A DNA stretch of 64,000 nucleotides. Source: Pseudogemmobacter faecipullorum. GTDB lineage: Bacteria > Pseudomonadota > Alphaproteobacteria > Rhodobacterales > Rhodobacteraceae. The stretch spans positions 330,884-394,883 of the forward strand of contig NZ_JACDXX010000001.1 in the NCBI RefSeq assembly GCF_020539525.1. Direction: 5' to 3'. This document shows positions 55,691 through 63,975 of the stretch, piece by piece. The notes under the pieces are model-generated. The model was not told the DNA's origin and ran no database searches. It saw nothing but the letters and a program-made list of their open reading frames with translations. The translations under genes and the position numbers were made by a program. Position 1 is the first letter of the stretch; each line of letters opens with the position of its first letter.

Positions 55691-56859
55691 GCCAGAGCGA
55701 GTTCAGCCCCGATTATCTCGACGGCAGCTTTCGCCGCAAATCCCTGATCGCGGCGCGTCAGACCGTCTGGCTGGTCTCAGCCTCGTTGCTCGCGGCCCTG
55801 CTCTGGGCCGCAGTGGCGCAGATTGACGAGATCACCCGGGGCGATGGCACGGTTATTCCATTGCGCCGGATGCAGACCATCCAGAGCCTTGAGGGCGGCA
55901 TTCTTTCTGAGCTGCTGGTGCATGAGGGCGATATTGTCCGCGAGGGCCAGGCCATCGCGCGGATGGATTCCACCCGCTTCCGCTCGGCCTTCCTCGAAAC
56001 CAAAGCCGAGATCGACACGCTTCAGGCCGAGATTGCCCGGCTTGAGGCCGAAGTGATGGAGAGCGAAAAGATCGAATTCGCCGGTGATGAGGTTGGCAGT
56101 CTGCGCGCCAATGAGCAGAAGCTGTTTGATGCCCGGCGCCAGAAGCTGAATGAATCGATTGCCGCTGTCGAAGGCGAGCGCGCCGCGATCGTGTCCCAGA
56201 TTGAGATCACCGAGCCGCTGGCGAAACAGGGGTCGGTCTCAAAGGTCGAGCTGCTGAAACTGCAGCAGCAGGAGGCCCAGATGCTCGGCCGCATCAGTGA
56301 TCTGCGCAATGCCTATGTTCAGGATGCCTATTCCGATCTGGTGACCAAGAAGGGCCGTCTGGTCGCGCTGGAACAGCAGCTGATCCAGAAACAGGATCAG
56401 CTCGACCGCACCGAGATCCGCTCGCCGGTATCGGGTCGGGTGAATAATGTGAATATCACCACTCTGGGCGGTGTGGTGCAGCCCGGGGAATCGATCATGG
56501 AGGTCACCCCGGTCGATGATCAGCTGATGATCGAGGCCAAAATCTCGCCGCGCGACGTGGCCTTCATCGCGCCGGGCATGCCTGCCAGCGTGAAAATCAC
56601 CGCCTATGACTTCTCGATCTATGGCGACCTGAAGGGCACGGTGTCACAGATCTCGGGCGACACCGTCGATGAGGACACGCCGAACGGCAAACAGGCCTTC
56701 TACCGGGTGATGGTCACCACCGAGAAAAGCTATCTCGAACGCAACGGCGAAGAGCTGCCGATCCGGCCCGGCATGGTGGCCCAGGTTGACATTCAGTCAG
56801 GAGAACGCTCGGTTCTCAGCTATCTTACCAGACCTATCCTTCGTGCACGCCTGCGTTGA
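55687..56859 (+). CDS. HlyD-family membrane fusion adaptor
   Basis: The 390-residue adaptor links the ABC transporter to the outer-membrane duct. It has one N-terminal transmembrane helix (VWLVSASLLAALLWAAVAQIDEI), a biotinyl-lipoyl-like hairpin (GTVIPLRRMQTIQSLEGGILSELLVHEGDIV), a long coiled coil (~residues 90-220) and a second lipoyl half (IRSPVSGRVNNVNITTLGGVVQPGE). Full length and coupled to the exporter. Confidence 0.93.
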   Translation: MSQSEFSPDYLDGSFRRKSLIAARQTVWLVSASLLAALLWAAVAQIDEITRGDGTVIPLRRMQTIQSLEGGILSELLVHEGDIVREGQAIARMDSTRFRSAFLETKAEIDTLQAEIARLEAEVMESEKIEFAGDEVGSLRANEQKLFDARRQKLNESIAAVEGERAAIVSQIEITEPLAKQGSVSKVELLKLQQQEAQMLGRISDLRNAYVQDAYSDLVTKKGRLVALEQQLIQKQDQLDRTEIRSPVSGRVNNVNITTLGGVVQPGESIMEVTPVDDQLMIEAKISPRDVAFIAPGMPASVKITAYDFSIYGDLKGTVSQISGDTVDEDTPNGKQAFYRVMVTTEKSYLERNGEELPIRPGMVAQVDIQSGERSVLSYLTRPILRARLR

Positions 56860-56969
56860 CGGGTTGCAGTGAGTGCAACCTATGGTACAACATATGCGCA
56901 GGCATTTTCCTGCTTCAGCGCTCAGTTGCTGATTTTTAATGAATACAAAGACATGGATGGTGCAAGCTG

Positions 56970-58316
56970 GTGGCGATCAAAACGCTTCTCCTGGCCTCGG
57001 TAACAAAACTTGCAGTCCTTCTCTGTGCTTGCCTGTCCCTGGCGATTCCGGCGCCGCTGCTGGCCCAGGAGGTCTGGAGCGTCGGACGCGGCTCGCTGAA
57101 GCTGAATATCTCTGAAGCGAAGTTCATTAAGCTGGAAGAGCCGGCAACGGCTGTTTTCCTCTCCAATCCGAATGTTGCGGATATTGACCTGCAATCGGCA
57201 CGCTATCTCTACATCGTCGGTCGCGGCATCGGCGAAACCAATCTCTTCGTGCTGGGCGAAGGCGATAAAGAGGTTCTCAGCACCACAATCTCGGTGGGCA
57301 TCGATGCCGAGCGCCTTGCCTCAGCCGCCAGCAATGCCATCAGCGGCGGCGGTGTCTCGGTGAAATCGGTCGATGGCGCCGTTTTCCTGAATGGCAAGGT
57401 GCGCACCATTGATGATGCCGAAACAGCAGCCGATGTCGTCGCCGCTCTGCTCGGACCAGAGGCGATCATCGTGAACCGGCTTGAGGTTCAGGGCGCCTCA
57501 CAGGTTAATCTGCAGGTGCGTATCGCCGAAGTGTCGCGCAGCATCAGCTCGGATCTGGGCTTCAGCCTCAATGCCTCGAGCAACAGCCGTCCACGCTCAA
57601 TTGCCGCCCCCGACGGCACGATTGACGGTGGCTTTAAGGTTTCACTCGGCAGCGGCTCGCGCAACATTAACCTCGTGCTCGACGCCCTCGCCCGCAATGG
57701 CCTGGTCTCAATCCTGTCCGAGCCCAATCTGACGGCGCGCTCGGGCGAAACCGCGAAATTCCTCGCCGGCGGGCGCTTCCCCTATCCCTCCGAGAATGAC
57801 AATGGCAATGTCAGCTACACTCTCGAACCGATCGGGGTTGAGCTGGAATTCACCCCTACGGTCTTTGATCAGAACCAGATCCAGCTGCAGATCAACACCA
57901 GCGTGCGCGCGATCGACGGGGCAAATTCGGCCAGTGCCGAGGTACCGGCGCTGACCGAGCGCAGCGCCACAACCACGGTTGAGCTGGGCAGCGGCCAGAG
58001 CTTTGCCATTGCCGGCATGTTCCAGACCGACAGCATACAGTCGCTCTCTGGCCTGCCGGGCCTGGTCAACCTGCCAATCCTTGGCGCGCTGTTCCGCTCC
58101 TCGCGTTTTTCAAAGGGCGAGACCGAGCTGGTGATTATCGTCACCCCCTATCTGGTCGAGCCGACCACGCCCGGAAATCTGCGCACGCCCGTTGACAGCC
58201 TGCGCCCGGTCTCGGGCGGGGTTGAGCAGATGATCACCGGCCAGACCGGCAAGACCATTCGTCCCGGCGAGAAAGGCACCTCAAAAGTGCGGCGCGGCGG
58301 CTTTATTCTGCAATAG
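56970..58316 (+). CDS. cpaC: Tad secretin CpaC/RcpA
   Basis: The 448-residue outer-membrane secretin of the Flp pilus has a signal peptide ending LLAQ, an N-terminal pilus-related domain (SVGRGSLKLNISEAKFIKLEEPATAVFLSNPNVADID), a BON-like part and the secretin core (SEPNLTARSGETAKFLAGGRFPYP and VELGSGQSFAIAGMFQTDSIQSLSGLPGLVNLPILGALFRS). The GTG start at 56970 follows GGATGG. It sits 110 bases after the HlyD gene, so the pilus secretin is downstream of the type I genes on the same strand. Confidence 0.9.
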   Translation: MAIKTLLLASVTKLAVLLCACLSLAIPAPLLAQEVWSVGRGSLKLNISEAKFIKLEEPATAVFLSNPNVADIDLQSARYLYIVGRGIGETNLFVLGEGDKEVLSTTISVGIDAERLASAASNAISGGGVSVKSVDGAVFLNGKVRTIDDAETAADVVAALLGPEAIIVNRLEVQGASQVNLQVRIAEVSRSISSDLGFSLNASSNSRPRSIAAPDGTIDGGFKVSLGSGSRNINLVLDALARNGLVSILSEPNLTARSGETAKFLAGGRFPYPSENDNGNVSYTLEPIGVELEFTPTVFDQNQIQLQINTSVRAIDGANSASAEVPALTERSATTTVELGSGQSFAIAGMFQTDSIQSLSGLPGLVNLPILGALFRSSRFSKGETELVIIVTPYLVEPTTPGNLRTPVDSLRPVSGGVEQMITGQTGKTIRPGEKGTSKVRRGGFILQ

Positions 58317-58325
58317 GATCAGACA

Positions 58326-58910
58326 GTGGTGCGCAGTTTTTCCCGATTTCATCTGGCTCTGACCCTGGTGCCCCTGCTTCTGGCGGGCTGCGTTGACACG
58401 CGCGCCACCCCGACAACAGAGCGCATCACCCCGGTCACGCATGAGGCGGTGCTGCCCTATTCTTTCCTGTCCTGCTCGACCGGGATCGGCGGCGCCGAAC
58501 AAAAGCGCATCCATAGCTGGCTGAACAAGCTGGGCCTGACCGACCAGGACACGCTGGTGGTCTCAGTGCCAAAGAACCGTCTGCCCGAACGTGATGCCGG
58601 GCGGCGTAAAACCCTGGAACAGATCTTTGCCGCCTATCCCGCGCGGGTGCGGTTTGTTCAGGATGATGATCTGCGCGAGCTGCCGCGCTCGGAGCCGCGC
58701 GGCATCATTCGTGTGGTCCGGGTCTCACAGGTGGCGGCACGCTGCAGTGCAGGGCCGGCTGAGGCGGGCTGCTCTACCGCTTCGAACCTGGCGGCGATGA
58801 TTGCCAGCCCCGCCGATACTTTCCTGCCCGAACGCGGCAGGCGCTACCTGCCCCCGCCGGCAGCGGCCAATTCAGCCCCAGCCTCCAGTGCCAGCGGAGC
58901 CCTGCCATGA
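58326..58910 (+). CDS. cpaD: CpaD-like pilus lipoprotein
   Basis: The 194-residue lipoprotein starts with VRSFSRFHLALTLVPLLLAGCVD (lipobox LAGC). The CpaD family signature is visible near the C-terminus, GCSTASNLAAMIASPADTFLPERG, and the middle region (VVSVPKNRLPERDAG) also fits. CpaD acts with the CpaC secretin. The start is GTG at 58326, ten bases after cpaC. The stop overlaps the next ATG (ATGA). Confidence 0.85.
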   Translation: MVRSFSRFHLALTLVPLLLAGCVDTRATPTTERITPVTHEAVLPYSFLSCSTGIGGAEQKRIHSWLNKLGLTDQDTLVVSVPKNRLPERDAGRRKTLEQIFAAYPARVRFVQDDDLRELPRSEPRGIIRVVRVSQVAARCSAGPAEAGCSTASNLAAMIASPADTFLPERGRRYLPPPAAANSAPASSASGALP

Positions 58911-59374
58911 AGAACCAATGCAGCCTCAGCCCGGCCCGCCTTATACGGCGCTGGCTCGGCAATGAAGATGGCGCGATCACCGTTGAATTTGTCATCATCT
59001 TCCCGCTGTTGCTGGCGCTGCTGGTGCTGATCGTTTTCGTCAGCATGCTGATTTCAACCGCCAGCGATGTGCAGCAGGTGGCGCATGAGCTGGCCCGGCA
59101 ATCGGTCAGCCGGCTGTCGCGCAGTGCGCCTCCGGCCGATGTCTGCAAGGCCATGGCCAGCGATCAGGCGATGATCGACCAGCTGCTGCGCCAGAGCGTG
59201 CTGCTGAAATCCAAAGACCTGAAGATCCAGCCCTGCCCGACCTCGCCGGATGCCCAGGGCTTTGTCACCGTCACCGTCACCTATAATTTCGCCGGCAGCT
59301 TCGTTCAGGCGCTTGGCCGCAATTTCGGCGTCGATCTTGGCATCCTGACCCGGGTCTCGACCACAAAGCTCTGA
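58907..59374 (+). CDS. tadE: TadE-like minor pseudopilin
   Basis: The 155-residue protein has the canonical class IVb prepilin-type site NEDGAITVEFVIIFPLLLALLVLIVF, with Gly22 at -1 and Glu27 at +5, so it should be processed by a TadV-type peptidase. The mature domain is predicted to have two cysteines (VCKAM and PCPTS) and beta strands. It is coupled to cpaD by ATGA, unlike the TadG gene on the minus strand. Confidence 0.87.
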   Translation: MKNQCSLSPARLIRRWLGNEDGAITVEFVIIFPLLLALLVLIVFVSMLISTASDVQQVAHELARQSVSRLSRSAPPADVCKAMASDQAMIDQLLRQSVLLKSKDLKIQPCPTSPDAQGFVTVTVTYNFAGSFVQALGRNFGVDLGILTRVSTTKL

Positions 59375-59525
59375 ACCGGAATTCCCCCCGAAACCCTGGA
59401 CTGACCGGGCAGATCCCTCTGTTTCGGCAAAAGAATCGGATGCGCACAATGCAAGGTTGCGCTATCTGAACTGACCGCTGAGCGTACTCCCGTCCATCTT
59501 CAGCTGCCACTGAGGAGAATATCTG

Positions 59526-60827
59526 ATGGCACTCACCCCAGGCAGGCGTTATGCCGTGCCCGCCGTTTTCTTTGCCCTCGCCGCTGCGAGCATTTTTGTC
59601 GGCAGCCTTGAGGCCCGACCCTATTCCGCCGTTGAGATCCGCGGTTCCGAATTCATCCCCTCCAATGACATTGCGGCCGCCTGCGAAGTCACCCCGGGGG
59701 CATGGACCAGCACCGATATGACGGCGGTCGAAGACTGCCTGATGAGCAGCGGCCAGTTCTCGCGCGTCGCGGTCAAAGGCGAAGGCCCGACCCTGGTGGT
59801 TGAGGTCGAAGAGCTGAACAACCGCCCCGGCCGTGTCGAGCTGGGCCTGGCCTATGACAGCCGCGACGGCGTGGTCGGGAATGTCTATTTTGAGCGCTAT
59901 AATCTTTTCCCCGGCACTTTCGGCTCGATCGAGCTGCGCTTTGCCGAAGAGGTTCAGTCGCTGCAGACTGCGCTTTACCATGCCAAGGCCTTCGGATCTG
60001 TTGATTTCGGCCTCGACACGCTGATCCGCCGCAGTGATTATTCGGATCAGGGCTTCACCTCGACGCGCACGCAGATCGAACCCTATCTGGCTTTGCCCTT
60101 CACCGAAGGTGGCCGGGTTGAGCTGGGGATCGGCTATCGCCGTGACGAAATGTCGGATCTGACGCCTGGCTCCAGCGCGCTGTTCGCGACCGAAGAAGGG
60201 GTGGTAGATGCACCCTATGCCCGGCTTGGCCTGAGCTATTCCAGCAAGACCGAAGGCCCGGCGGCGCCCGGCACTGCCACCGGTATCTCGCTCTCGCTCG
60301 ATCAGTATTTCTGGGGCCTCGGCACGGATGAGCGGACCTATGAAACCCGGGTTGAGGCCGATGCGCGCTTTGCCATTGCCGATCGCACCTCGCTTCTGCT
60401 GGGCTTCCAGGGCGGTATCGTCAAAGCCCAGGGCGATCAGTCGACCCGCGCAGTGGATCGCTTCTTCCTCGGCGGCGCAGATTTCCGTGGCTTTGCGCCG
60501 CGTGGCCTTGGCCCGAAGGATGGCGACTGGTTCACCGGCGCCAACAAATATTACGTCACCAGCATTGAGCTTCAGCGCGAGCTGGATCAGTTCCTAGGCA
60601 CCAGCGGCCGTGTCGGTCTTTTCGCCGATGCCGGTTCGGCCTGGGGCCTCGATAATACGCTTGGCGGCTCCATCGACGACAGCAAAAAGATCCGCAGTTC
60701 GGTCGGCCTTTCGCTGACCCTCGATCTGGGCGAGATCCCGGTATCGCTCTTCGTCGCCAAACCGCTCGATTACGAGACCGGCGATGACCGGCAGAGCTTT
60801 GGCATCAGCTTCAGTACCTCGTTCTGA
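59526..60827 (+). CDS. One-POTRA Omp85-superfamily outer-membrane protein
   Basis: The 433-residue protein has a signal-like N-terminus, one POTRA-like domain (~residues 30-95: AVEIRGSEFIPSNDIAAACEV, VAVKGEGPTLVVEVEE) and a 16-strand-type barrel. The Omp85 lid motif is FFLGGADFRGFAPRGLG, and it ends in a phenylalanine (SFSTSF). BamA has five POTRAs and TamA three, so this is a minimal form. It lies 151 bases after the pilus/type I operon and ends at a strong terminator. Confidence 0.85.
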   Translation: MALTPGRRYAVPAVFFALAAASIFVGSLEARPYSAVEIRGSEFIPSNDIAAACEVTPGAWTSTDMTAVEDCLMSSGQFSRVAVKGEGPTLVVEVEELNNRPGRVELGLAYDSRDGVVGNVYFERYNLFPGTFGSIELRFAEEVQSLQTALYHAKAFGSVDFGLDTLIRRSDYSDQGFTSTRTQIEPYLALPFTEGGRVELGIGYRRDEMSDLTPGSSALFATEEGVVDAPYARLGLSYSSKTEGPAAPGTATGISLSLDQYFWGLGTDERTYETRVEADARFAIADRTSLLLGFQGGIVKAQGDQSTRAVDRFFLGGADFRGFAPRGLGPKDGDWFTGANKYYVTSIELQRELDQFLGTSGRVGLFADAGSAWGLDNTLGGSIDDSKKIRSSVGLSLTLDLGEIPVSLFVAKPLDYETGDDRQSFGISFSTSF

Positions 60828-60844
60828 CGCCAGAGCCAGATCAG

Positions 60845-60871
60845 AAAAGGGCGCCCGCGGGCGCCCTTTTT
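60845..60871. terminator. Intrinsic terminator between convergent units
   Basis: AAAAGGGCGCCC pairs with GGGCGCCCTTTTT. It closes the plus-strand block and also faces the minus-strand response regulator. Confidence 0.92.
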
Positions 60872-60897
60872 CATTGCCTGGATCCGCTTTGCTGCGC

Positions 60898-61542
60898 TCA
60901 GACCAGTTTCAGATTGCGCGCGGCGATCACCGCCTGGGTCCGGTTGCTCACCCCCAGTTTGCGGCAGATCGATTTCACATGCATTTTCACCGTCGCTTCG
61001 GCCAGCTTCAGATTTTCGCCGATCTCACGGTTCGGTTTACCATCGGCCAGCTCGTGCAGCACCGAGACTTCGCGCTCGGACAAGGGCGAGACGAAAGCAT
61101 TCTGCGCCGCTTTCTGCTCCTGCATCAGCTCGAGCGGGAAATAGCGCTCGCCCGCCGCCATAAAGCGGATCGCATTGGTCAGGCTTTTCATCGAGGTGGT
61201 TTTCGGCACCACCCCCGCCGCGCCATTGCGCGACATTTCCTCAATCACCCGCGGCGTCGGACCGCCGGTGATGATACCGACCGGGCGGCCCGCATTCAGA
61301 CCCGAGATCTGGCGCAGGGTTTCGCCACCATTCATCCCCGGCATATCCAGATCCAGCAGGATCAGATCAAACGGGCCATGGGCGCGCATCTTCTCGATCG
61401 CCCCGTCAACCGAGATCGCGGTCGTCAGGGTGATGTCAGGGGTGTTCTCAAGCACAAGACCAATGATCTCAAGAATAAGCGTATGGTCATCGGCAATAAG
61501 GACGCTCAGACCTGCTGCCCCGGAGGTTTCGTCTGTTTCCAT
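60898..61542 (-). CDS. LuxR-family response regulator
   Basis: The 214-residue NarL/LuxR-type regulator has a receiver domain with ADDHTLILEI, phosphoacceptor in DLILLDLDMPG, and the Thr/Lys pair in GIITGG and VVPKTTS. The C-terminal HTH is LSEREVSVLHELADGKPNREIGENLKLAEATVKMHVKSI. The start is taken at ATG 61542, giving the family N-terminus. An upstream motif (61611-61626) matches those in front of several other genes in the locus, so it may regulate them or itself. It is not a clear partner of the adjacent kinase, but likely. Confidence 0.9.
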   Translation of the reverse strand: METDETSGAAGLSVLIADDHTLILEIIGLVLENTPDITLTTAISVDGAIEKMRAHGPFDLILLDLDMPGMNGGETLRQISGLNAGRPVGIITGGPTPRVIEEMSRNGAAGVVPKTTSMKSLTNAIRFMAAGERYFPLELMQEQKAAQNAFVSPLSEREVSVLHELADGKPNREIGENLKLAEATVKMHVKSICRKLGVSNRTQAVIAARNLKLV

Positions 61543-61610
61543 CGCTTTTTGCTGCTTTTTATAAGGATAACCGCTGCCTGAACGGCAGCCAGTACATGCC
61601 GGAGATTCAT

Positions 61611-61626
61611 TGTCTAAGGTACACTT
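61611..61626 (-). promoter_or_regulatory. AAGTGTACCTTAGACA motif upstream of the LuxR-type regulator
   Basis: On the minus strand, GTACCTTAGACA shares TACYTTAG with the sites at 38481, 41505 and 63921. It lies about 69 bases before the regulator start, which would fit autoregulation. Confidence 0.45.
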
Positions 61627-61762
61627 GTCAAGCCATCCGACGCAAACGCCTGTCGGAGGGATAGGTTGCAGCTCCTCGCGTAGCAAAAAATACGCTTAAG
61701 CTGAGATGCCCCAGACGAATTTACCGGTTTCCGCGGCGAGAGTGAGCTTTCCTGGCCTTAAG

Positions 61763-63595
61763 TCAGCCCTCTGCCGCCCATTGTTCGATCCGGATTGCGG
61801 TATTGCCGATCATCTGCGCTGTCAGATCCAGCGCTTCACGATCCGTCTCGCCCCCCCGCACCGAAACCTGCAGGTGACGCAGAGCATATTCCAGGCCCGA
61901 AAGCCCGGTCAGCCCCGAAGAACCGATGGCGGAATGGATCTTTGCCCGCAGCGCCGGGCTTTCCATTCCCTCTTCGGCGGATTGCAGCACCGCCCGGGCC
62001 TCTTCCAGCGCCTTGCGCATAAAGCCAAGCGCCGCCGCATGGCCCATTTCCTCGCTCAGTTCGAGAACAAGCGCATGATCGAGCATCATTTCCGGGCTTT
62101 GCATCCGCTGCGGCACCTGTTGTTTTGGGCGTGCGCCCTGTTTCACATCCCGCAGCGCGATCCGCAATTCCGACGGCCGGACCGGTTTGATCAGAATATG
62201 GTCCATTCCGGCGGCCAGACCCGAGCCATGTACCACCGCACCGACATGCGCGGTCAGGCCAACGATCAGCAGATGCTCACCTTCCGCCTCACCGGCGCGG
62301 ATCTGCCGCGCCACCTCAATACCATCAATATCAGGCAAGGTCACATCCAGCAGCACCACGTCAAAGCGCCCCGGATGGCCCAGCACCCTTTGCAGCGCAT
62401 CGCTGCCATTGACCACGCCCTCGGCCTCGGCCCCGGCATCAGAAAGCGCGCGCAGCAAGATCGCGAGGTTCACCGGATTATCCTCGACCACCAGGATATG
62501 CAGCCCGCTCAGGCTGATCTGTCCCTGAAGCTCACTTCCGGTGTTTTGCGGCGCCGCCGCAATGGTCAGAGGAAAGCGGATGCGAAACAGCGTGCCGGTT
62601 TCGCGCCCCGGCCCCACTTCCAGCGTGCCGCGCAGCCGGCTCACCGCGCGCGCGACGATGCCAAGTCCGAGGCCATAACCCTCACCCGCCCCGGCCGGAC
62701 GCATGCCGCGCCGCGGCGCCAGAACCAGCTGCCGCTCTGCCTCGCTCAGCCCGGGACCGGTATCCTCAATCTCAAGCGTGACCAGCTTGTCACGCCCGCC
62801 CTCGGTCGGCTCAAGCTTCAGCCGCACCGTCACCGGACCGTTCATATTGAAGCGATTGGCATTGGTGATCAGGTTCTGCAGGATCGCCCGGATCAGATGC
62901 GGCGCCCCGCGATGCCAGCTGGCCTCAGCCGGCAGTTCCGTCACGATCGAATTGCCGCTGCGCCGGCAGATCGGCCCGACCAGCTTTGCCATATCCGCGA
63001 CCAGCCCGGTCAGATCGAAAACATCCTCCGGCTCGAAATCGGCGCTGACCTCTTCCATCCGCAGAGTTTCCAGCAGATTGCGCACCTGATCGAGCGCCAG
63101 CCGGGCGAGTGCGCCAATCTCGGCCTCGCGTCCGTCGCCGGTCTCATTGCCAAGGCCATCGGCGGCAATGATCAGCGATTGCAGCGGCGCGCGCAGATCA
63201 TGCGCCATTTCCGCCAGCCTTTCGCCCAGGCGGTGATGCGGATCGCCATGATCCGGACCGGTGAGGCGCAGCAGATAAAAGCGCGCGGCCCCGTTCTCTG
63301 CGAGGATCGCATGCAGCTCGCCCTGCTCGCCACTTTCAAGCCGCACCTCAGCACTGCCGCGCTCACGCGCCTGCGCACAGGCGGAGGGCCAGGCCTCAGA
63401 GCTGCCAAAATTATGCCAGCGCGCCACCAGCACCGCCCCGACCCCGGCATTCGCAAGGATCAGCCGCCCCGATGGGGTGAAAGCAATGGTGCCGCGGCTG
63501 TCTGTAGCAAGGATTGAGGCAAGAATTTCCTGGAGCTGCGCCACGGCTGCTTCCTGCGGGGGGGCAGCTGCTTCATCGCATTGTTGTGAAATCAC
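61763..63595 (-). CDS. Hybrid histidine kinase with receiver and HPt domains
   Basis: The ~610-residue cytoplasmic protein has an N-terminal PAS-like region (~20-110), the HisKA box LAEMAHDLRAPLQSLI (H near 132), ATPase motifs LITNANRFN, DTGPGLS and GYGLGLGIV, a receiver with phosphoacceptor in VVLLDVTLPD (~417), and a C-terminal HPt with IHSAIGSSGLTGLSG (H near 555). No membrane segment is seen. The best start is GTG 63595 behind AAGGAG. The TTG at 63619 is less likely. The HPt provides a route to the adjacent response regulator. Confidence 0.87.
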   Translation of the reverse strand: MISQQCDEAAAPPQEAAVAQLQEILASILATDSRGTIAFTPSGRLILANAGVGAVLVARWHNFGSSEAWPSACAQARERGSAEVRLESGEQGELHAILAENGAARFYLLRLTGPDHGDPHHRLGERLAEMAHDLRAPLQSLIIAADGLGNETGDGREAEIGALARLALDQVRNLLETLRMEEVSADFEPEDVFDLTGLVADMAKLVGPICRRSGNSIVTELPAEASWHRGAPHLIRAILQNLITNANRFNMNGPVTVRLKLEPTEGGRDKLVTLEIEDTGPGLSEAERQLVLAPRRGMRPAGAGEGYGLGLGIVARAVSRLRGTLEVGPGRETGTLFRIRFPLTIAAAPQNTGSELQGQISLSGLHILVVEDNPVNLAILLRALSDAGAEAEGVVNGSDALQRVLGHPGRFDVVLLDVTLPDIDGIEVARQIRAGEAEGEHLLIVGLTAHVGAVVHGSGLAAGMDHILIKPVRPSELRIALRDVKQGARPKQQVPQRMQSPEMMLDHALVLELSEEMGHAAALGFMRKALEEARAVLQSAEEGMESPALRAKIHSAIGSSGLTGLSGLEYALRHLQVSVRGGETDREALDLTAQMIGNTAIRIEQWAAEG

Positions 63596-63975
63596 GGGGT
63601 GCTCCTTGTTCTGCGACAAATGTGCAGGTTTCGCCGGGACAATTCAATGAAATCTCCGGTTGAGCGATTCGCGGGGGCATATCTCCCTCTGAATGCAGAT
63701 CCGTAATGTTTCCCCAGGCGATCCCCAGCATTTCCGGTTGAGAAACAACAGCCTTGCCTTTCTGGCACTTCACCCCTGGATCCAGGGTTTTTCTGCCCGC
63801 TCCGGGCCGGATTTCGCGTGTCTGCAGGCATTTCTCTTCAGTTTCACGGCCGCGCCCCGGGTCAAAGCCCTCAAATCACGCCTTGGAGATTGACACGTCA
63901 CCCAAGTATCAATCATACATACTTTAGGACGTATAGCGTATCTTTTGCCAATCCACTCCAGACTGAGGTGAGACG
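63596..63975. other. Gene-free region with a strong ATACATACTTTAG motif
   Basis: No coding sequence is supported in this ~380-base stretch. It ends in the best copy of the motif, ATCATACATACTTTAGGAC (63912-63930), and an A/T-rich tail before the final start codon. Confidence 0.45.
63912..63930 (+). promoter_or_regulatory. ATACATACTTTAG motif before the last gene
   Basis: ATCATACATACTTTAGGAC lies 45 bases before the ATG at 63976. It is nearly identical to the plus-strand site at 50981-50996 and shares the core with the sites at 38481 and 39641. Confidence 0.55.

Noticed and set aside
61706..63517. 603-codon open frame opposite the HPt kinase
   Set aside because: Same shadow effect; the minus strand encodes all kinase, receiver and HPt motifs.
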